Source: Siphonodentalium dalli (Eukaryota; Mollusca; Scaphopoda; Gadilida; Siphonodentaliidae). Taken from it: 64,000 nucleotides of DNA. A program made the position numbers and the translations under genes. Below the pieces are notes generated by a model. It was given only the letters and a program-made list of their open reading frames with translations, was not told the origin of the DNA and did not search any database. Shown in pieces: positions 12,041-23,559 of the stretch (position 1 is its first letter; the number at the start of each line of letters is the position of its first letter). Where the stretch lies: contig CP136064.1 in assembly GCA_032622095.1 (NCBI GenBank), positions 135,981,954-136,045,953 on the forward strand, in the 5' to 3' direction.

Positions 12041-12347
12041 GTGACACATGGAGGAATTGTGGCATAAGTTTGGTTGGCCTGTTCCTCACCAGGAGAGCTG
12101 ACCAGGAGAGGGAGGATTATACTATGAGAATAAAGAGAAGTTCATTAATTTCTGCCCCCTCTTCTGGACAGTCTCTGCCATAAGGAACTGCTGGCTGGCA
12201 TTGCCTTAGTATATATAATAGGGGAGAGTATACATACAAACTGGATTGTTAATTGTTATTTGGGGTGTATTTATTAATGAAATGTGTTTTCAGGTACTTA
12301 TAATATTTATCACTAGTTTCTATGCGAAGCTTACAATCACATGGGAT

Positions 12348-12581
12348 TCATATCTGGTTGATATGACACTTCTTGCTTTTTTTGTTTTTGAACCAGTCCA
12401 GTGCAACCCCACGACATCCATAGTTTTCAAGTTTATTTAGCTTTATATTATGATTTATTGTATCAAATGCCTTTGATAGATCAAGGAAAACCCCAATGGT
12501 GTGTTCTCTATTATCTAGGGCTTGGGTAATTTTCTCTAAGAGATCAGTTAGATCATTTCTTACCACGAACGGAATTATCAT
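12348..12581 (-). pseudogene. LINE reverse-transcriptase fragment
   Basis: The 77-residue frame contains REHTIGVFLDLSKAFDTINH, the RT motif around the first catalytic aspartate, then LENYGCRGVALDWFKN. This is characteristic of Jockey/CR1-superfamily non-LTR retrotransposons. The frame is lost after ALDWFKN, and neither the endonuclease nor the YADD motif is nearby. It lies in the ESS2 intron on the same strand as ESS2. It appears to be the same family as the fragments at 17.1-18.8, 20.5-20.9 and 37.1-37.7 kb. It is a dead copy. Confidence 0.85.
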
Positions 12582-13984
12582 TGGATAGTTAAGTAAACTG
12601 TAGCTGAAGGGTCAGGTTACTACTCTTTCATATCTTTGCAGTCAGTGAAGCCCATTCAGCAAGATACATTGAGTGATTGCAAAGAAACAGACACAAGTGT
12701 CACCGAAATAATGACAAATTATGAATTGATGGAGATTTCCATTTGATAATGGGAACTTGAAACGAAAATCCGTTGTCGCCAAATCTTGCGAATCAGATTA
12801 TCCTAGGCCCCAATCTAACCAGTAGTAACCTGACAAACTGTAGTCAAACTGTACATGCATGTAAAGAATGAGACACTATTTATTTTAGCATTAGTTGAAC
12901 AGAGGTTATATAATATAATATTATATATGTTTATAATGAACATAACCTCCTTGTTAATAACTATTGTGCTGATGATACAATGAGTTATAGGATATGTAAT
13001 CGCAAGAAACAAGGCAGAATTTCCCAATAAATACCTTGAAGTCGCTGTAACATTTGCAATAATGTTCCAAGTATCCGAATAACAGCCCTCATGTTCATGC
13101 ATTCTGGCTAGCTTAGATTCGCAGCTATTATTTGTTCAAGCACAATTAATGATAATGACATGTTGGATATGTACAATGATGTCCTTGAGCCCTATGATAA
13201 TCATTTCCCAAATGTCAGTTGAGTTCCGGTTGCTCAACTTCAACATTACAATTCGTTCAGGCAAAAGAAATTTCATCAGATAACAAGGACTATCTTTTTT
13301 ATTCAGTCATGTAAATTATTGCCAAAGGAGACATTTCTGTCCTGGGCAACTTTCTGCGAACTAACATAGCTGTTTCATGTATGCTTTGGCAGTATACTTG
13401 ATATTATCAGAGTGATGAGTCAACTGAAATAGAACATGTCTAGCACTAAATTAGGAGACTTCGCACGTGGCATCCAAAATCGGACGAGTTATCCCACCGT
13501 ATATGTTGCAAAATAATGCAATATATTTTTGCCACAAGTAAACTATGTGCTTCTGTAGTCATTGTCAAATTTTTCAACGTGATTTCGATCACTGAATTTA
13601 GAGATGGACATTGTGTTGATAAAAAACACAGATTTTTAACAAATTGCCTTGTGTAACGAAAACTTTCTGTGCATATGTAAGAAATATTAGACAACTGGGT
13701 AACCAACAGATAAATGGCCAAGTTTGTTAACAATAAATATTGAGTTGATAAACTCACAATTCAGAAAAATTCTCCCTTTAGTTAACAACGTCCTGACGAC
13801 CTGAGGATGGTAATAAAACTGACTAGATAGAATTGTTAGAACGCGGGAGTTACACTGGGCACATACAAGCGTGGTTAATCCAAGTGCTGATTGACCGAAG
13901 TAGGCAATAAACGGCAATAAATAAACCCTCCTGATTGAAACAAGGCCCGAGATATAATCCAAATAGTTCAGTTGAAGGGCTTGC

Positions 13985-14165
13985 CTTAATAGTGGTAAAA
14001 TGACTCGTTCCCATCTGCATGTCAAAAGCCATGACAAATTTCATAATGATCTGACTAAAGGTACGACCTGTAGCCCATGCTAATAGAAATTGTTGACAGC
14101 CGTCTCCACACATGCACACACGGACAGCGGATACCAAGCCATGGCAATAGCTCAAACTTTACAAA
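13985..14165 (+). repeat. 3' end of the 164-bp array family
   Basis: Contains AAAATGACTCGTTCCCATCT, AAAGGTACGACCTGTAGCCC, a CACACGGACAG run, and the terminal ATAGCTCAAACTTTAC...GAGCTAAAAA. It is one core unit plus the same 3' terminus that ends the giant array at 53515. Confidence 0.8.
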
Positions 14166-15636
14166 TATAGCTGAGCTAAAAAGGCTTTACGCACTATAAA
14201 TTTAAGAGGAAACAGGAGTCATACAGACCCCCTATTTGCAAAATGTAAAATACTGAAGATCCATGACTTATATACTTTAAGAGTTAGCCTATTCGCTTTA
14301 GATTGCAGAAACAAAACAATACCACAATATCTCCTTCCTTATTTGGTATGGAAAAAGAAAGGGAAAACGCGACATTCCAGAGACTTAGAGGAAAAAAAAA
14401 CCCAAACTGCATTTAGTTCTCTTTTGCCATTTCAGGCCATTCCACATAAATGGAATTTATTAAGGTCAAATAAACGTTCTATCTCATAGAGAAATTCTTT
14501 CAAAAATCTTCTTTCACACTCTATTGTAGAGACGTATCCTCAGACAGTTCAATGCAGTAACACCTTTTGTCCCGACTGCAAGCTTTAGTTTAAGAATTAG
14601 TTTACGCTTACGATTTTCACTGAAAACAAATACAAACAAAAACAACCTATCATCTAACTATTATATCTTTTGTGATGTATGTGTAGATGAAATGGCCTAG
14701 GGTTGGGACAGGAAGACAACTGAACAGTCATATCCCTCCCCATCAGATATCTGTGTTTATTCAATACGTATGTTATAATTTTTTCACAGAATGTATGGTC
14801 TGAAATAAATTATTTTATGGATAATGAAAGTCAAAGTTGTATTCGTCAATATATCCCATGAATAGATTGGAAATTTCCCATTTAGATATATCGGTTCTTC
14901 ATTTTCGTTTATTAGTACATGATGAATAAACTTGAGTCGGGACAAGACAAGCTGCTAAATTCAACCTTATTGAGTCGTTGCGTGAAATCATAAAGGAACT
15001 ATTAAATGTTCCTTAATGAATTTTCAGCACACATATGCACATTATTGAAATTGCAATTGGCCACTACAAACGCAAGCTTATCATAGTTGCAAGAATCACA
15101 GGTAATGAATGAACACCTATGGAAGTATTAAGACACATTATACTGAGGTGCCCAATAAGGATATATCACACCGACATTGATAAAATCTCGGCCGAGACTT
15201 AAAAAATGTAATGACTTCCTTGTTAATATGTTAAATACCAATGGCGAACTTATGAAATAATGTTTGTCTTTTAGGTGTTCATGTATTTGCCCAAAACGTT
15301 ATATTAGATGAGGGTTGTGGGGTTCATATATGCAGGTGTGAAGGATAAAATCGGCAGACTCATGTGCAAATTGGGAGATTAACTGGGTCTGTCAGCATGC
15401 TAATACTAGGAAATATTTATTCAAAATGACCTGTTTATCATCAAAAGTGGGTCTGTACTGTGCAGGTATAGCAGAAACCCTGCCATCTCATCATCTTAAA
15501 ACTTTGATTTAACAGATAGCTAGACGATTTCTGCTAGGAACCTATCTGAGGACATATTTCTGGATGAGAAAGAGATTTAATACCGATATATGTTTTCAAC
15601 AGACACTAGCAAATTGCATTCTATCCAATCAAATAC

Positions 15637-15782
15637 CTGTGCCAGTTTCTCTTCTGCTTCATAAAGCCAAGCATGTTTGTCCCTGTGTTTCCGCTCATTC
15701 TCTTTCAGAATCTCATTGAATGATGCATTATCTTCACTTGTAAATTTTGATAAATATTTATCCAGTCCAATGTTCTTCTTAT
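15637..15782 (-). CDS. ESS2: ESS2 (DGCR14) internal exon, upstream
   Basis: A 146-bp exon read on the minus strand, between the acceptor ATATATTTCAG (15783 onwards) and the donor CAG/GTATTT. It encodes LDKYLSKFTSEDNASFNEIL followed by RHKHAWLYEAEEKLAQ-like residues (exactly KHRDKHAWLYEAEEKLAQ). TSEDNASFxEI and HAWLYxAEE are hallmark ESS2/DGCR14 blocks, and their order and spacing match the family. The exon enters with two bases of a split codon and exits in phase 0. The next exon (7394-7514) resumes at the expected residue. ESS2 acts in the nucleus with the spliceosome. N-terminal exons were not recognised between 15.8 and 64 kb. Identity is nearly certain; the gene is partial in this window. 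Confidence 0.92.
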
Positions 15783-16440
15783 CTGAAATATATCCAACAT
15801 GAAAATGTGTTTTTTTAACAATTTCAAAACTACTATCGGGACCTATTTCCCCGATAGATCCGGATAGCATATACAATTACCAGAAATTAATATCGGGAAA
15901 TGACGCAACGTATATCGGAAACGTTTCGGAATATTTACATAAGCTATCAGGATTCATAATCGGAAAACAACACAGCATACTGTTTGGAAATGTTCTGTAT
16001 CGTGATTACTGACATTTATCGGGATTTTGTTTTATAGGTCTATCTTTTTTATTGATCTAATAGTTTCCTAATATGAGACATCATCGGGATAATAGTTTTA
16101 CAGTATCGGGGAGCACGTGCCATAGAGCTATTGTGTATACAGGGGTGATCAGAGGGTGCTACAATATTGTAATTTACCCATACAATAAACCGCCAAACAT
16201 CAGGAAATGTTCAAAATAAGTCGCGGGGAGCATACCCAAATATTTATGCAGTTGTACCACCCTTAATCAGCGCTGCTCTCAGACTATTTCTGAACACATA
16301 TACATATGCAAAAAGGTACGCTAATATGAGATGTCGTACATTCTGTATTTAGCCCGATTCCAGGAATTGGGGTCATCCATGTTTACGTTTCTGGGATCAA
16401 TGAATGTGACATTGCAGAGTAATTATAGGTCCATATACAT
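15783..16440. other. ESS2 intron sequence, no other feature
   Basis: AT-rich sequence upstream of the ESS2 exon. I see no second exon or repeat. Confidence 0.4.
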
Positions 16441-16446
16441 GCAGTA

Positions 16447-16528
16447 TAGATGTTCAAGATGAGAAGATGTTCAAAGAATTGTTCAAGGACGGATGGATGG
16501 ACGAGGAGTGATGACTATAGCTCCACCG
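16447..16528 (+). repeat. Pearl-like 3' end, left half, split by the MULE-like element
   Basis: GAGAAGATGTTCAAAGAATTGTT, a GGACGGATGGATGG run and GTGATGACTATAGCTCCACCG are followed directly by the inserted element. The hairpin continues at 20413. Confidence 0.8.
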
Positions 16529-17139
16529 GTATGCGGCTTATACGGACCCTGGCTCTTACGGACACTGGCTTTTACGAACCACCGGCTGATACGGACCCTG
16601 GCTTATACGGACCCCGGCTCATATGGACCTCAATTAAATTATGCAATTTGCAAACTTATATTTATGAATTTAAAATATTATTATGATTGTCTTTTCACAC
16701 ATGTATCTGTATTAATTGAGAATTTATGTGATTTTTTGGGTGATTTTCCAACTTATTTTTATGAATTTAACCGATTTTTCAAACTTATATAAATTTTTGA
16801 ATTTAATATATAATTGTGATTGTCTTTTCACACATATATCTGTATTAATTGAGAATTTATGTGATGTTCTGACTTGAAAAGGCATTTATTGAATCGTGTT
16901 AATTAATCTCTTCGCCGTTGTATAAACACGCGTGTGTGATCCCTTTATGTCGTTGTATAAACAGACATGCGGTGATAAATGGTCAGTGAATGGTAATCAG
17001 GATGAATCCACTGAGTTTGATTTGTTACGAAAACATGTTAGTAAAAACACAACTTGTTTCAACTGATTCATTGTCCGTTATATAAACACTCGTGTGTGAT
17101 CCCTTTATATTGTTTTATAAACAGACATGCGATGATGAA

Positions 17140-18800
17140 GGATAGGATAGGATAGGATAATTTATTTACAATATACATGAATTATACAATGGCAGAAATA
17201 CATAATAAGGTAAAGCAGTATATTGTCGGGGGTAGCCTAGCCCTATCGGGCTGTCTTCCTGCTGCCCCCTAAAACAGGTATCAGTATAAATAATAGAATA
17301 GATGCTTGTATCCATATCCACGCACACGTACAGACTATAACCATATATGAAACTTTGTAGAATCCAGTACTTAGGGCATAACAAAAACAAGTATTGGTGT
17401 GGTTGTGAGCCAATCCAGACGAGTTATAAGATCGAAAATGTATTATCTCTCCATATGAATATTTTTAACTGTTCAGGTTTTCTAAACATATGACAGTTTC
17501 CGTTCCAGTTCCAGTTCCATGGGTTTATTAGGAACAAAACAGTTAGTTTTGTGTTGCTACAACGGATTCCGGCGAGAGATACCACCATTTTTTGTTCGGT
17601 AAACACAATGAGGATCTATAAAGATCGCATGGAAGTCTCTTTGTTGAGTGAGGTTCTGGGATAATTCAGATTAACAATATTACATATATGTAATGTTCTA
17701 TGTATGTCTAGCGGTATAGGGTCATAGCCACGTTAGAGTAATCATAATAATATACGGTAGCATCTATGATGTATGGTAGTGTATGGGCATGCTAGGAACG
17801 AGAATGTGATGTGTGTCCACTTACAGGTACGTTGTGAAGAACATTATTCGAGTAGATTTAGGATTATGTATCGCGTATGACTATTAATGTTCATTGTATT
17901 ATAGAGCACAATCGGGACATCCTTTGTTTTTACAGTGTACATTTTCTGGGTAATTTCTCAGCATGGCTATCTGTAAGCGCTTCTTCAATGTGTGCCTACT
18001 TTGGCAAGAAGTATAGACTTTTTCCATATTGTTCCATGTTGTGGGGAAGGCGTGGTGGGGTAGGTTTCCTGACCAGTCAGTTCTAGGAAGTTACAACAGT
18101 ACGGGATTCGGGTGTCTTGGGGTTGATTTTGCTCGTTTGTTGTACATTATTCCAAAAGACGCAGGCAGACAGTTAAAACACCAGTCATGCATGAAAATTG
18201 AGGAATTAAGAGTGTGTAAGTCATATCATTTTAAGATATTCTCTCTTTTAAATAGTGGATCTGTGTGACTCCTGTACTTCTTATTGCATATTATACGCAA
18301 TGCTCGTTTTTGTAATAGGAATATTTTCTTGACTTCCGGAACATGACCCCATATTTGGATACCATAAACTAAGTGGCTTTGAATCAGAGCATAGTACAAT
18401 GTTTTCAATGCTTTACTTGGGAAAAAGTTTTTCACCTTATTGATGCAGTAGATTGCATGTGATATTTTGGAGCAGATTACGGATATGTGCTTTTTGAATG
18501 TCAAGTTCTCATCAATGTGGATACCTAAGAATTTTGTCGAGGATTCACGCCCAAGATTTCCTATTCGGTTCAATTCAATGTTATTTAGCTTTAATTTCAA
18601 AGTATTCCATTTTTTGTCATTGTTTTGTGGGTGTAAAAGCATATAATTGCTTTTATTAATATTAATTGAAAGTTTATTGCAGCAGCACCAATCGGATACA
18701 TTGGCTAATTCATTGTTGACGTAACTTTGTACTACGTTCGCCATCTTTACCGCTTGTGAACAGTGTGGTGTCATCGGCATACTGATTTATTGTTGACTGG
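17140..18800 (-). mobile_element. 5'-truncated LINE with YADD motif and (GGATA)n tail
   Basis: Read on the minus strand, the copy starts near 18800 with INQYADDTTLF, the RT catalytic motif. One frameshift follows soon after it. The frame at 18226-18780 then encodes NVSDWCCCNKLSININKSNY, LGIHIDENLTFKKHI and ALIQSHLVYGIQIWGH, the RT thumb and C-terminal region of Jockey/CR1-type LINEs. About 1.1 kb of 3' UTR leads to four GGATA units on the plus strand (17140-17160), read as TATCC on the element strand. It is truncated at the 5' side like most LINE copies and sits antisense inside the MULE-like element. I could not find its target duplication. Confidence 0.8.
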
Positions 18801-18812
18801 CATAATTCCACA

Positions 18813-18918
18813 ATGTCTAACTGTGCTTCATGTGGAGATACCATTCGGCATCGTCAGGAGGTTATTGGCTGCATTGAACCTGAATGTTCCCGTTTGACAC
18901 ATCGGGTTTGTGACACAG
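18813..18918 (+). CDS. First exon of transposon gene, Cys/His-rich
   Basis: An ATG opens a 35-codon frame encoding MSNCASCGDTIRHRQ and ending at a strong donor, ACAG/GTGAGT. The residues C4, C7, C20, C25, H30 and C33 form a C-x2-C...C-x4-C...H-x2-C array like the N-terminal zinc finger of mollusc transposon proteins with FLYWCH and MULE domains. The next exon is unclear: joining to an acceptor near 18960 gives a short frame that soon stops. The exon lies just upstream of the LINE's truncated 5' end. It is probably the start of the element's own gene, now incomplete. Confidence 0.4.
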
Positions 18919-19300
18919 GTGAGTTATAAAACAATTATCGTTAATTCTCGTTCACTACAGGGAGGGAGGGAGTGGAGCGAACCAGTCAGAATTGCTTTGG
19001 CTGCATTAGTTCCTTTCTATCAGATCGTTGGCACGAGTGAGTTGTGCGGACTGTAACCTTCATTGGGAGCATCCGTCCTCGTGCTGATGCCGGCGAGTGA
19101 GACGGTTTTGGATTAGGCTTAGGACGGATTATGGAGTTAATACGCTTGCTGCAATGCAAAGAAGCCAAATAGTGGACACTGTTAGTTGGAATCTCCAGGC
19201 TAACAGGGGCTATTTGGTTCTTTGCGTTGAATTCCGGACGGAGGATGCTGGTATCCAGAGACCTTCTGCCCGGAGCAGGAACGTCGAGACCAGTCGTAAC

Positions 19301-19965
19301 TTGAAGAAGGGGCCTCCAAAGAGAAAGACACCAGCTCGACGGAGAAGGGACGCCGACGGGCGAAATGGAAGAAGAAGATGGGGGTGACCGTTGATCGACC
19401 GGTCACCCCTCCCCGTGTGGTTCAGCCATCCAGTGTCATAGCCGGCAGGTCGAAGTTGTCTGAGAGACGCCCAGACGACTCGACCTGCATGGAGACAGAT
19501 GACATTGTACCAGCTAGCAGGGACTCCGTGGATCTGCCGGAGGTCCCTGCTGTCGTCATCGAGGCGAGCGGAGACAGGGACGTGGATACCACCCCAGATG
19601 TTCCTGCCGCCAGCTTCGATGTGGAGTTGGATAGTTTACCACCTCGGACACCGGAGTACCATCACATCCCGGTGTCCTCCAGCTCCACCACCAGCACAGC
19701 CACCACCCTTTCTCATGAAGAGTTTATCGCAGAACAAGCGATATGGCAACAACAGCACGACCAATGGATGGTAAAGTTCAATCAAGAGCAGAAAGAAAGG
19801 GAAGAACGGGCAGCTGCGCACAAACAAGAGTATGAACAAGAGCAGAAAGAAAGAGACGAACATTTACAACAACAACAACAACGGCAAACAGAAATACAAC
19901 AAATACAACAACGGCAAACAGAAATACAACAAAGAAAGAAAAAGAAATCTAAGAAAAAAAAATAG
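19301..19965 (+). CDS. Transposon-internal ORF, Pro/Ser-rich linker and Gln/Lys-rich coiled coil
   Basis: The frame is open from 19301; the first ATG is at 19378. It has a basic start (GRRRAKWKKK), then an acidic Pro/Ser/Asp-rich region of about 110 residues without obvious fold. A charged helix rich in Gln and Glu follows (QEQKEREERAAAHKQEYEQE), then glutamine runs, and it ends in KKKKSKKKK before TAG. No catalytic domain is visible. It lies between the zinc-finger exon and a C-terminal-like fragment in the same element and is best read as the linker region of that element's protein, with the transposase core deleted. Whether it is translated is unknown. Confidence 0.4.
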
Positions 19966-20040
19966 ATCATTTTCACCCATTTTCACAACTTCATGTTTTG
20001 ATTAAATTCATAACATGTCATCTTCATAATTGCGGCGAAA

Positions 20041-20157
20041 AAGGGAAATCTACCATTCTACGTACTAGTCACCCTACTCAACGAAGACTACTCGTCGATG
20101 AGGATAAGTGCCAGCAAAATACTAAAAGAAGCCGCCAAGCTGTACGCCCCAGTTTAA
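20041..20157 (+). pseudogene. C-terminal-like remnant of the element's protein
   Basis: The frame KGNLPFYVLVTLLNEDYSSM...AKLYAPV ends at TAA. The LPFYxLVxLL core resembles the extreme C-terminus of animal MULE proteins. This is a weak match over few residues. AATAAA signals follow near 20250-20275, which fits the 3' end of a transcript. Confidence 0.3.
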
Positions 20158-20412
20158 ATAATGTTCGTCTGATGTAACTATGTTCCATTTTTTTTATCAT
20201 CATATTTTTTTTATCTCTGTAGTATGTTGTCATAATTTAAATTTATTTAAATAAACATAAAACATAAAAAATAAAATTGTGTATTTTAATTGAGGTCCGT
20301 ATGAGCCGGGGGTCCGTATAAGCCAGGGTCCGTATCAGCCGGAGGTCCGTATGAGCCAGGGTCTGTATAAGCCAGGGTCTGTAAGAGCCAGGGTCCGTAT
20401 CAGCCGGCATTC

Positions 20413-20449
20413 GCTCCACCAGAGACTTCGTCTCAGGTGAGCTAAAAAC
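20413..20449 (+). repeat. Pearl-like 3' end, right half
   Basis: GCTCCACCAGAGACTTCGTC and TCAGGTGAGCTAAAAA complete the hairpin interrupted at 16528. Confidence 0.8.
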
Positions 20450-20910
20450 ATTCCAAAATGATCACTAACATCAGCCAAAATTATCCCATATTGAAAAGCA
20501 GTTAAAGGGTCATTGGTGAGTATTTGATCAATTAGATCATGCCATGAATCTCTACTAATGCTAACGCCTGTAGAGATCATACTCCATCAGTTCAAAACCC
20601 GGGAACTTTTTTTAAGTTTTGACAGGGAACCGTATAAAGTCGAAAAAATAACGCGGGGAATGTACTTCTTTGTTCATACCTGTTGCTTAATGATTTATTC
20701 ATCGGTACGTGCAGTTCCCAGCTCGAGATTACATTATTTACTTGACTTTTGAGACCCGATTCCGCGATAAATATTTATTTATATTATTGCGGTTACTCTT
20801 GTTGGTCTAAGAATAGTTGGTCAAAAAACCTTCAGCAAAGACTGTATTTATGAATTCATTTGTTTTTACATGTAGTCCAAATTTAAGAAGATCAATATTA
20901 AAGTCCCCAA
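20450..20910 (-). pseudogene. LINE endonuclease fragments
   Basis: On the minus strand, 20760-20910 encodes LIGDFNIDLLKFGLHVKTNE, with the GDFN motif of the APE endonuclease. The segment 20450-20580 encodes LIDQILTNDPLTAF followed by ADVSDHFGMF, the S-D-H motif that closes the domain. About 170 bp of unrelated sequence lies between the two. The fragment stops exactly at the terminal A run of the pearl-like hairpin. It belongs to the same Jockey/CR1-type family as the RT fragments. Confidence 0.75.
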
Positions 20911-21780
20911 TTAAACAAGACAGTCAATGACTGTGGGTCGCTCACCAGACTGTAAGGACTGAGAAGACGGGGACTCTGAAGACTACAAGAGTCAGTACTT
21001 GACAAAATCACTTAAGACAAGTAGTTCTAAACATGGACATAGCTGGATGTTCTCAGATGAGCAGGGCTCTTCATCTTGAAATTTCTAATTGCACATCACT
21101 GACAATTCTCCAACCTCTTACCTTTTAAAGAGGACAACCATACCACAGTACTAAGTTCACAAAAATCCTTTTGTACATTCCTCTTAGGTTGAATTTTACG
21201 ACTAGTACCAGTACTTCAAAGCTCTCAAACATTTGAAAATTACCAACCTGACAATATTAAACCCATAAAGTTAAAACTTCGGGCCAATTCGGTCCAACAG
21301 TTTAATTTGAAGTAGGAACATATGGACTGATGGTTTAAAAACATACATGTTAGAAAATCAAACCAAACTACGAGAACAATTCTAACTTATTTTTGGTGTG
21401 AACATCTAATCTACAACTAATGTAGTATCAGGCATGAAATTTTAACTTTTGATCAAAGTAGGGGGTCAAATCTCCACCCCTCTACACTCCCTCCCCATTG
21501 CCTCAAACATTGCCCCCACCCAGGCTGTCTAGAAATCAATATTATTATACCAGTACCAAACAGCATAGAGGAGAGTTAAATCTCTTATCTCTGCCCTTAT
21601 CTCTGAACAAATGTGAATCCTCATCTATGAGATCCATTCATCTAGTAATATCAATATACCCCCCAATTTTTCTTTTCACCTGGATAAGTGGTGGTTAAGA
21701 AACTAATATTGGAACAGCCGAGTCTGTATTTAGTATGTCTGACCTTTGCAGGTGAATTTAATGACAGTATTCCGCAAGGT
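20911..21780. repeat. Dispersed repeat, partner at 24535
   Basis: ACAAGACAGTCAATGACTGT, then GTCGCTCACCAGACTG, recurs in diverged form at 24535-24760. The rest holds no coding signal; 21650-21780 resembles the 5' module of the long pearl-like copies. Confidence 0.5.
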
Positions 21781-22700
21781 GGACTAACATCACCAAATTC
21801 ACCCTCTGGGGACCTCATTTCCTAAAAATGACCCCATTTGAACAAATCTGAACCCGGGTCACCCAAGGCCCCTCCATACCAAATATAAGCTATATAGGCC
21901 CAATGGTTCTTATGAAAAAACTGTTTTAAGAATTACTATGGAGGGAAAGAGTTATGGCCCTGGCTTCGCACCTACATGTATTTGATGTGATGAACTTAAT
22001 TGAACAAATCTGATTGAGAGACACCTAGGGAACATGCACACTGAAATATATAAACACATTCCGTCTTTAATATGGAGAAGAAAACAATTGTTGATAGATG
22101 GATGGATAGACATCCCAACAGGCAGCCGGATGGAAGCCTGACAGATAGAAGACAAAGTTAATCCAATATATACCCCCCAATTTTTCTTTGAAAAATAGTG
22201 GTATGATTTCATCTGGATAAGTGGTGATTAAGAAAATAATATGAAATGGCCAAGCCTGAATTTAGTATGTCTGACATTTGCAGAATTAGGTCCCCAAAAG
22301 GTGAATTTAATGACAATATTCCGTAAGGCAGGCTAGCATCACCGAATTCATCCTCAATCTGATTAGGCCTCAATGGCCAATAAAAACCTAGGAACCTAGA
22401 AAACCTAGAAACCTAAGTCCTACAGTTGAAGTTGGTGATACACACCCATTGAGCACCTCAATTATAAATTTTATCTTCTGCAAATTAGGGGGACATTGAA
22501 ACTGAACAGGTGGAAAAAAGTGACTAAAACAAACTGTCAATTTGATACTTAGGATACTTCCCAGAAGATGAGGCCTAAGCAGAATTAGGTCCCTGGAGGG
22601 TGTATTTGGTGATGCTAGCATGCTGTATGGGGTAGCAACACTAAATTCACCATCTGGGGACCCCACACTGTAAATGTCAGACACACTATTTCCAGACTTG
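21780..22700 (+). repeat. Pearl-like copy 3, diverged
   Basis: Core modules at 21830-22060 lead into GATGGATGGATAGAC, then the 5' module (AATATATACCCCCCAA... to CAGACACACTATTTCC). It has the same order as 26030-26650 but is more diverged. Confidence 0.6.
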
Positions 22701-23170
22701 AAGAAATCTAAGCCATTCACAATACCATTGAATGTCAGGGAAACCTATCAGTCATCACCTAACCTTGGGAGCACCAGTTTGTTTTTAAATTGCTACAAAT
22801 ATGTTTACATAAACTAGCCAGATGACATCTATTATTCTAATCTAAATTAATGACCTGTGTCTTTGCAGATATATATGCTTCTGTGGTGAGAAGAGGTATT
22901 AATTAAATTGAGAGGTGATATGGCTTGGAAGGATGTTGGTTGATGGCAGGGTGGGGTGGATCTGGGCCATGTGGGAGGGGGGTGGGTGGGGGAGGGTGGA
23001 ATGTTTCCATAATTTCATTAAAGAGTAAAGTTTCATAACTCTGCAGATGTTATAATGGTGTCACTTTTTTCAAATTTTCAAATTTTATAACATGTTTAAA
23101 AAATATGTTTTTGTTTTTTAAATTGAGAAAGGTCGCCCTGAAAATTCAAAAAATCTGAATTTAACAAAAA
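22701..23170. other. No gene; purine-rich and AT-rich intergenic DNA
   Basis: Includes a GGGAGGGGGGTGGGTGGGGG stretch near 22972. I see no coding signal. Confidence 0.35.
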
Positions 23171-23557
23171 AAATAATTGTTTTGAGTTATGTCACTGGCT
23201 CCGCCCACATTTGACCCAGTGACCTCATTTGAACAAATCCGAACAAGGACCCTTTGTACCAAATATGAACCCATTCGGCCCAATGAAATTCGAGAAGAAG
23301 TCGCTGTAAGAATTACTATGGTAGAAAAGAGTTATGGTCCTAGCTTCGCAACTATTTGACCGGGTGACCTCATTTGAACAAATCTGAATGAGAGTCACCT
23401 AGGGAACATCCACACCAAATATGAACCAATTCGGTGTTACGGTTCCAGAGGAGAAGATGTTCAAAGAATTGTTACGGACGGATGGATGGACGGACGACGG
23501 ACGAGTAGTGATGACTATAGCTCCACCGGAGACTTCGTCTCAGGTGAGCAAAAAAGA
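23170..23557 (+). repeat. Pearl-like copy 4
   Basis: Two core modules, a GACGGATGGATGGACGGACG run and the terminal hairpin (GAGCAAAAAAG variant). Confidence 0.7.
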
Positions 23558-23559
23558 TA

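Larger units (their letters stand above)
7515..15636 (-). other. ESS2 intron, about 8.1 kb, repeat-filled
   Basis: Bounded by a GTATTT donor at the upstream exon and TTTGTAG at the downstream exon. It holds a pearl-like element (8150-8965), a LINE 3' end, a piggyBac MITE, a LINE RT fragment and the end of an array-family element. In 8966-10500 and in 12600-13980 I see no feature; 14166-15636 is also blank. Confidence 0.8.
16529..20412 (+). mobile_element. Mutator-like DNA transposon, 3884 bp, 9-bp target duplication
   Basis: Both ends are visible. The left inverted repeat (16529-16637) has six tandem units of 16-17 bp of the type GGCTTATACGGACCCT. The right one (20286-20412, read in reverse) has seven such units; both finish internally at GGACCTCAATTAA. 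The insertion site is GCTCCACCG (16520-16528) on the left and GCTCCACCA (20413-20421) on the right, a 9-bp duplication with one change. It lies within the pearl-like hairpin, which reads through when the element is removed. The 9-bp duplication and the gene remnants inside suggest the Mutator superfamily. The element carries internal duplications (16683-16868 and 16915-17135), a nested LINE (17140 to about 18800, minus) and plus-strand gene pieces from 18813 to 20157. No complete transposase remains. Confidence 0.8.

Noticed and set aside
19636-19976. Minus-strand Cys- and Phe-rich open frames
   Set aside because: They are the complement of the Gln/Lys-rich plus-strand frame (CAA/AAG repeats read backwards).
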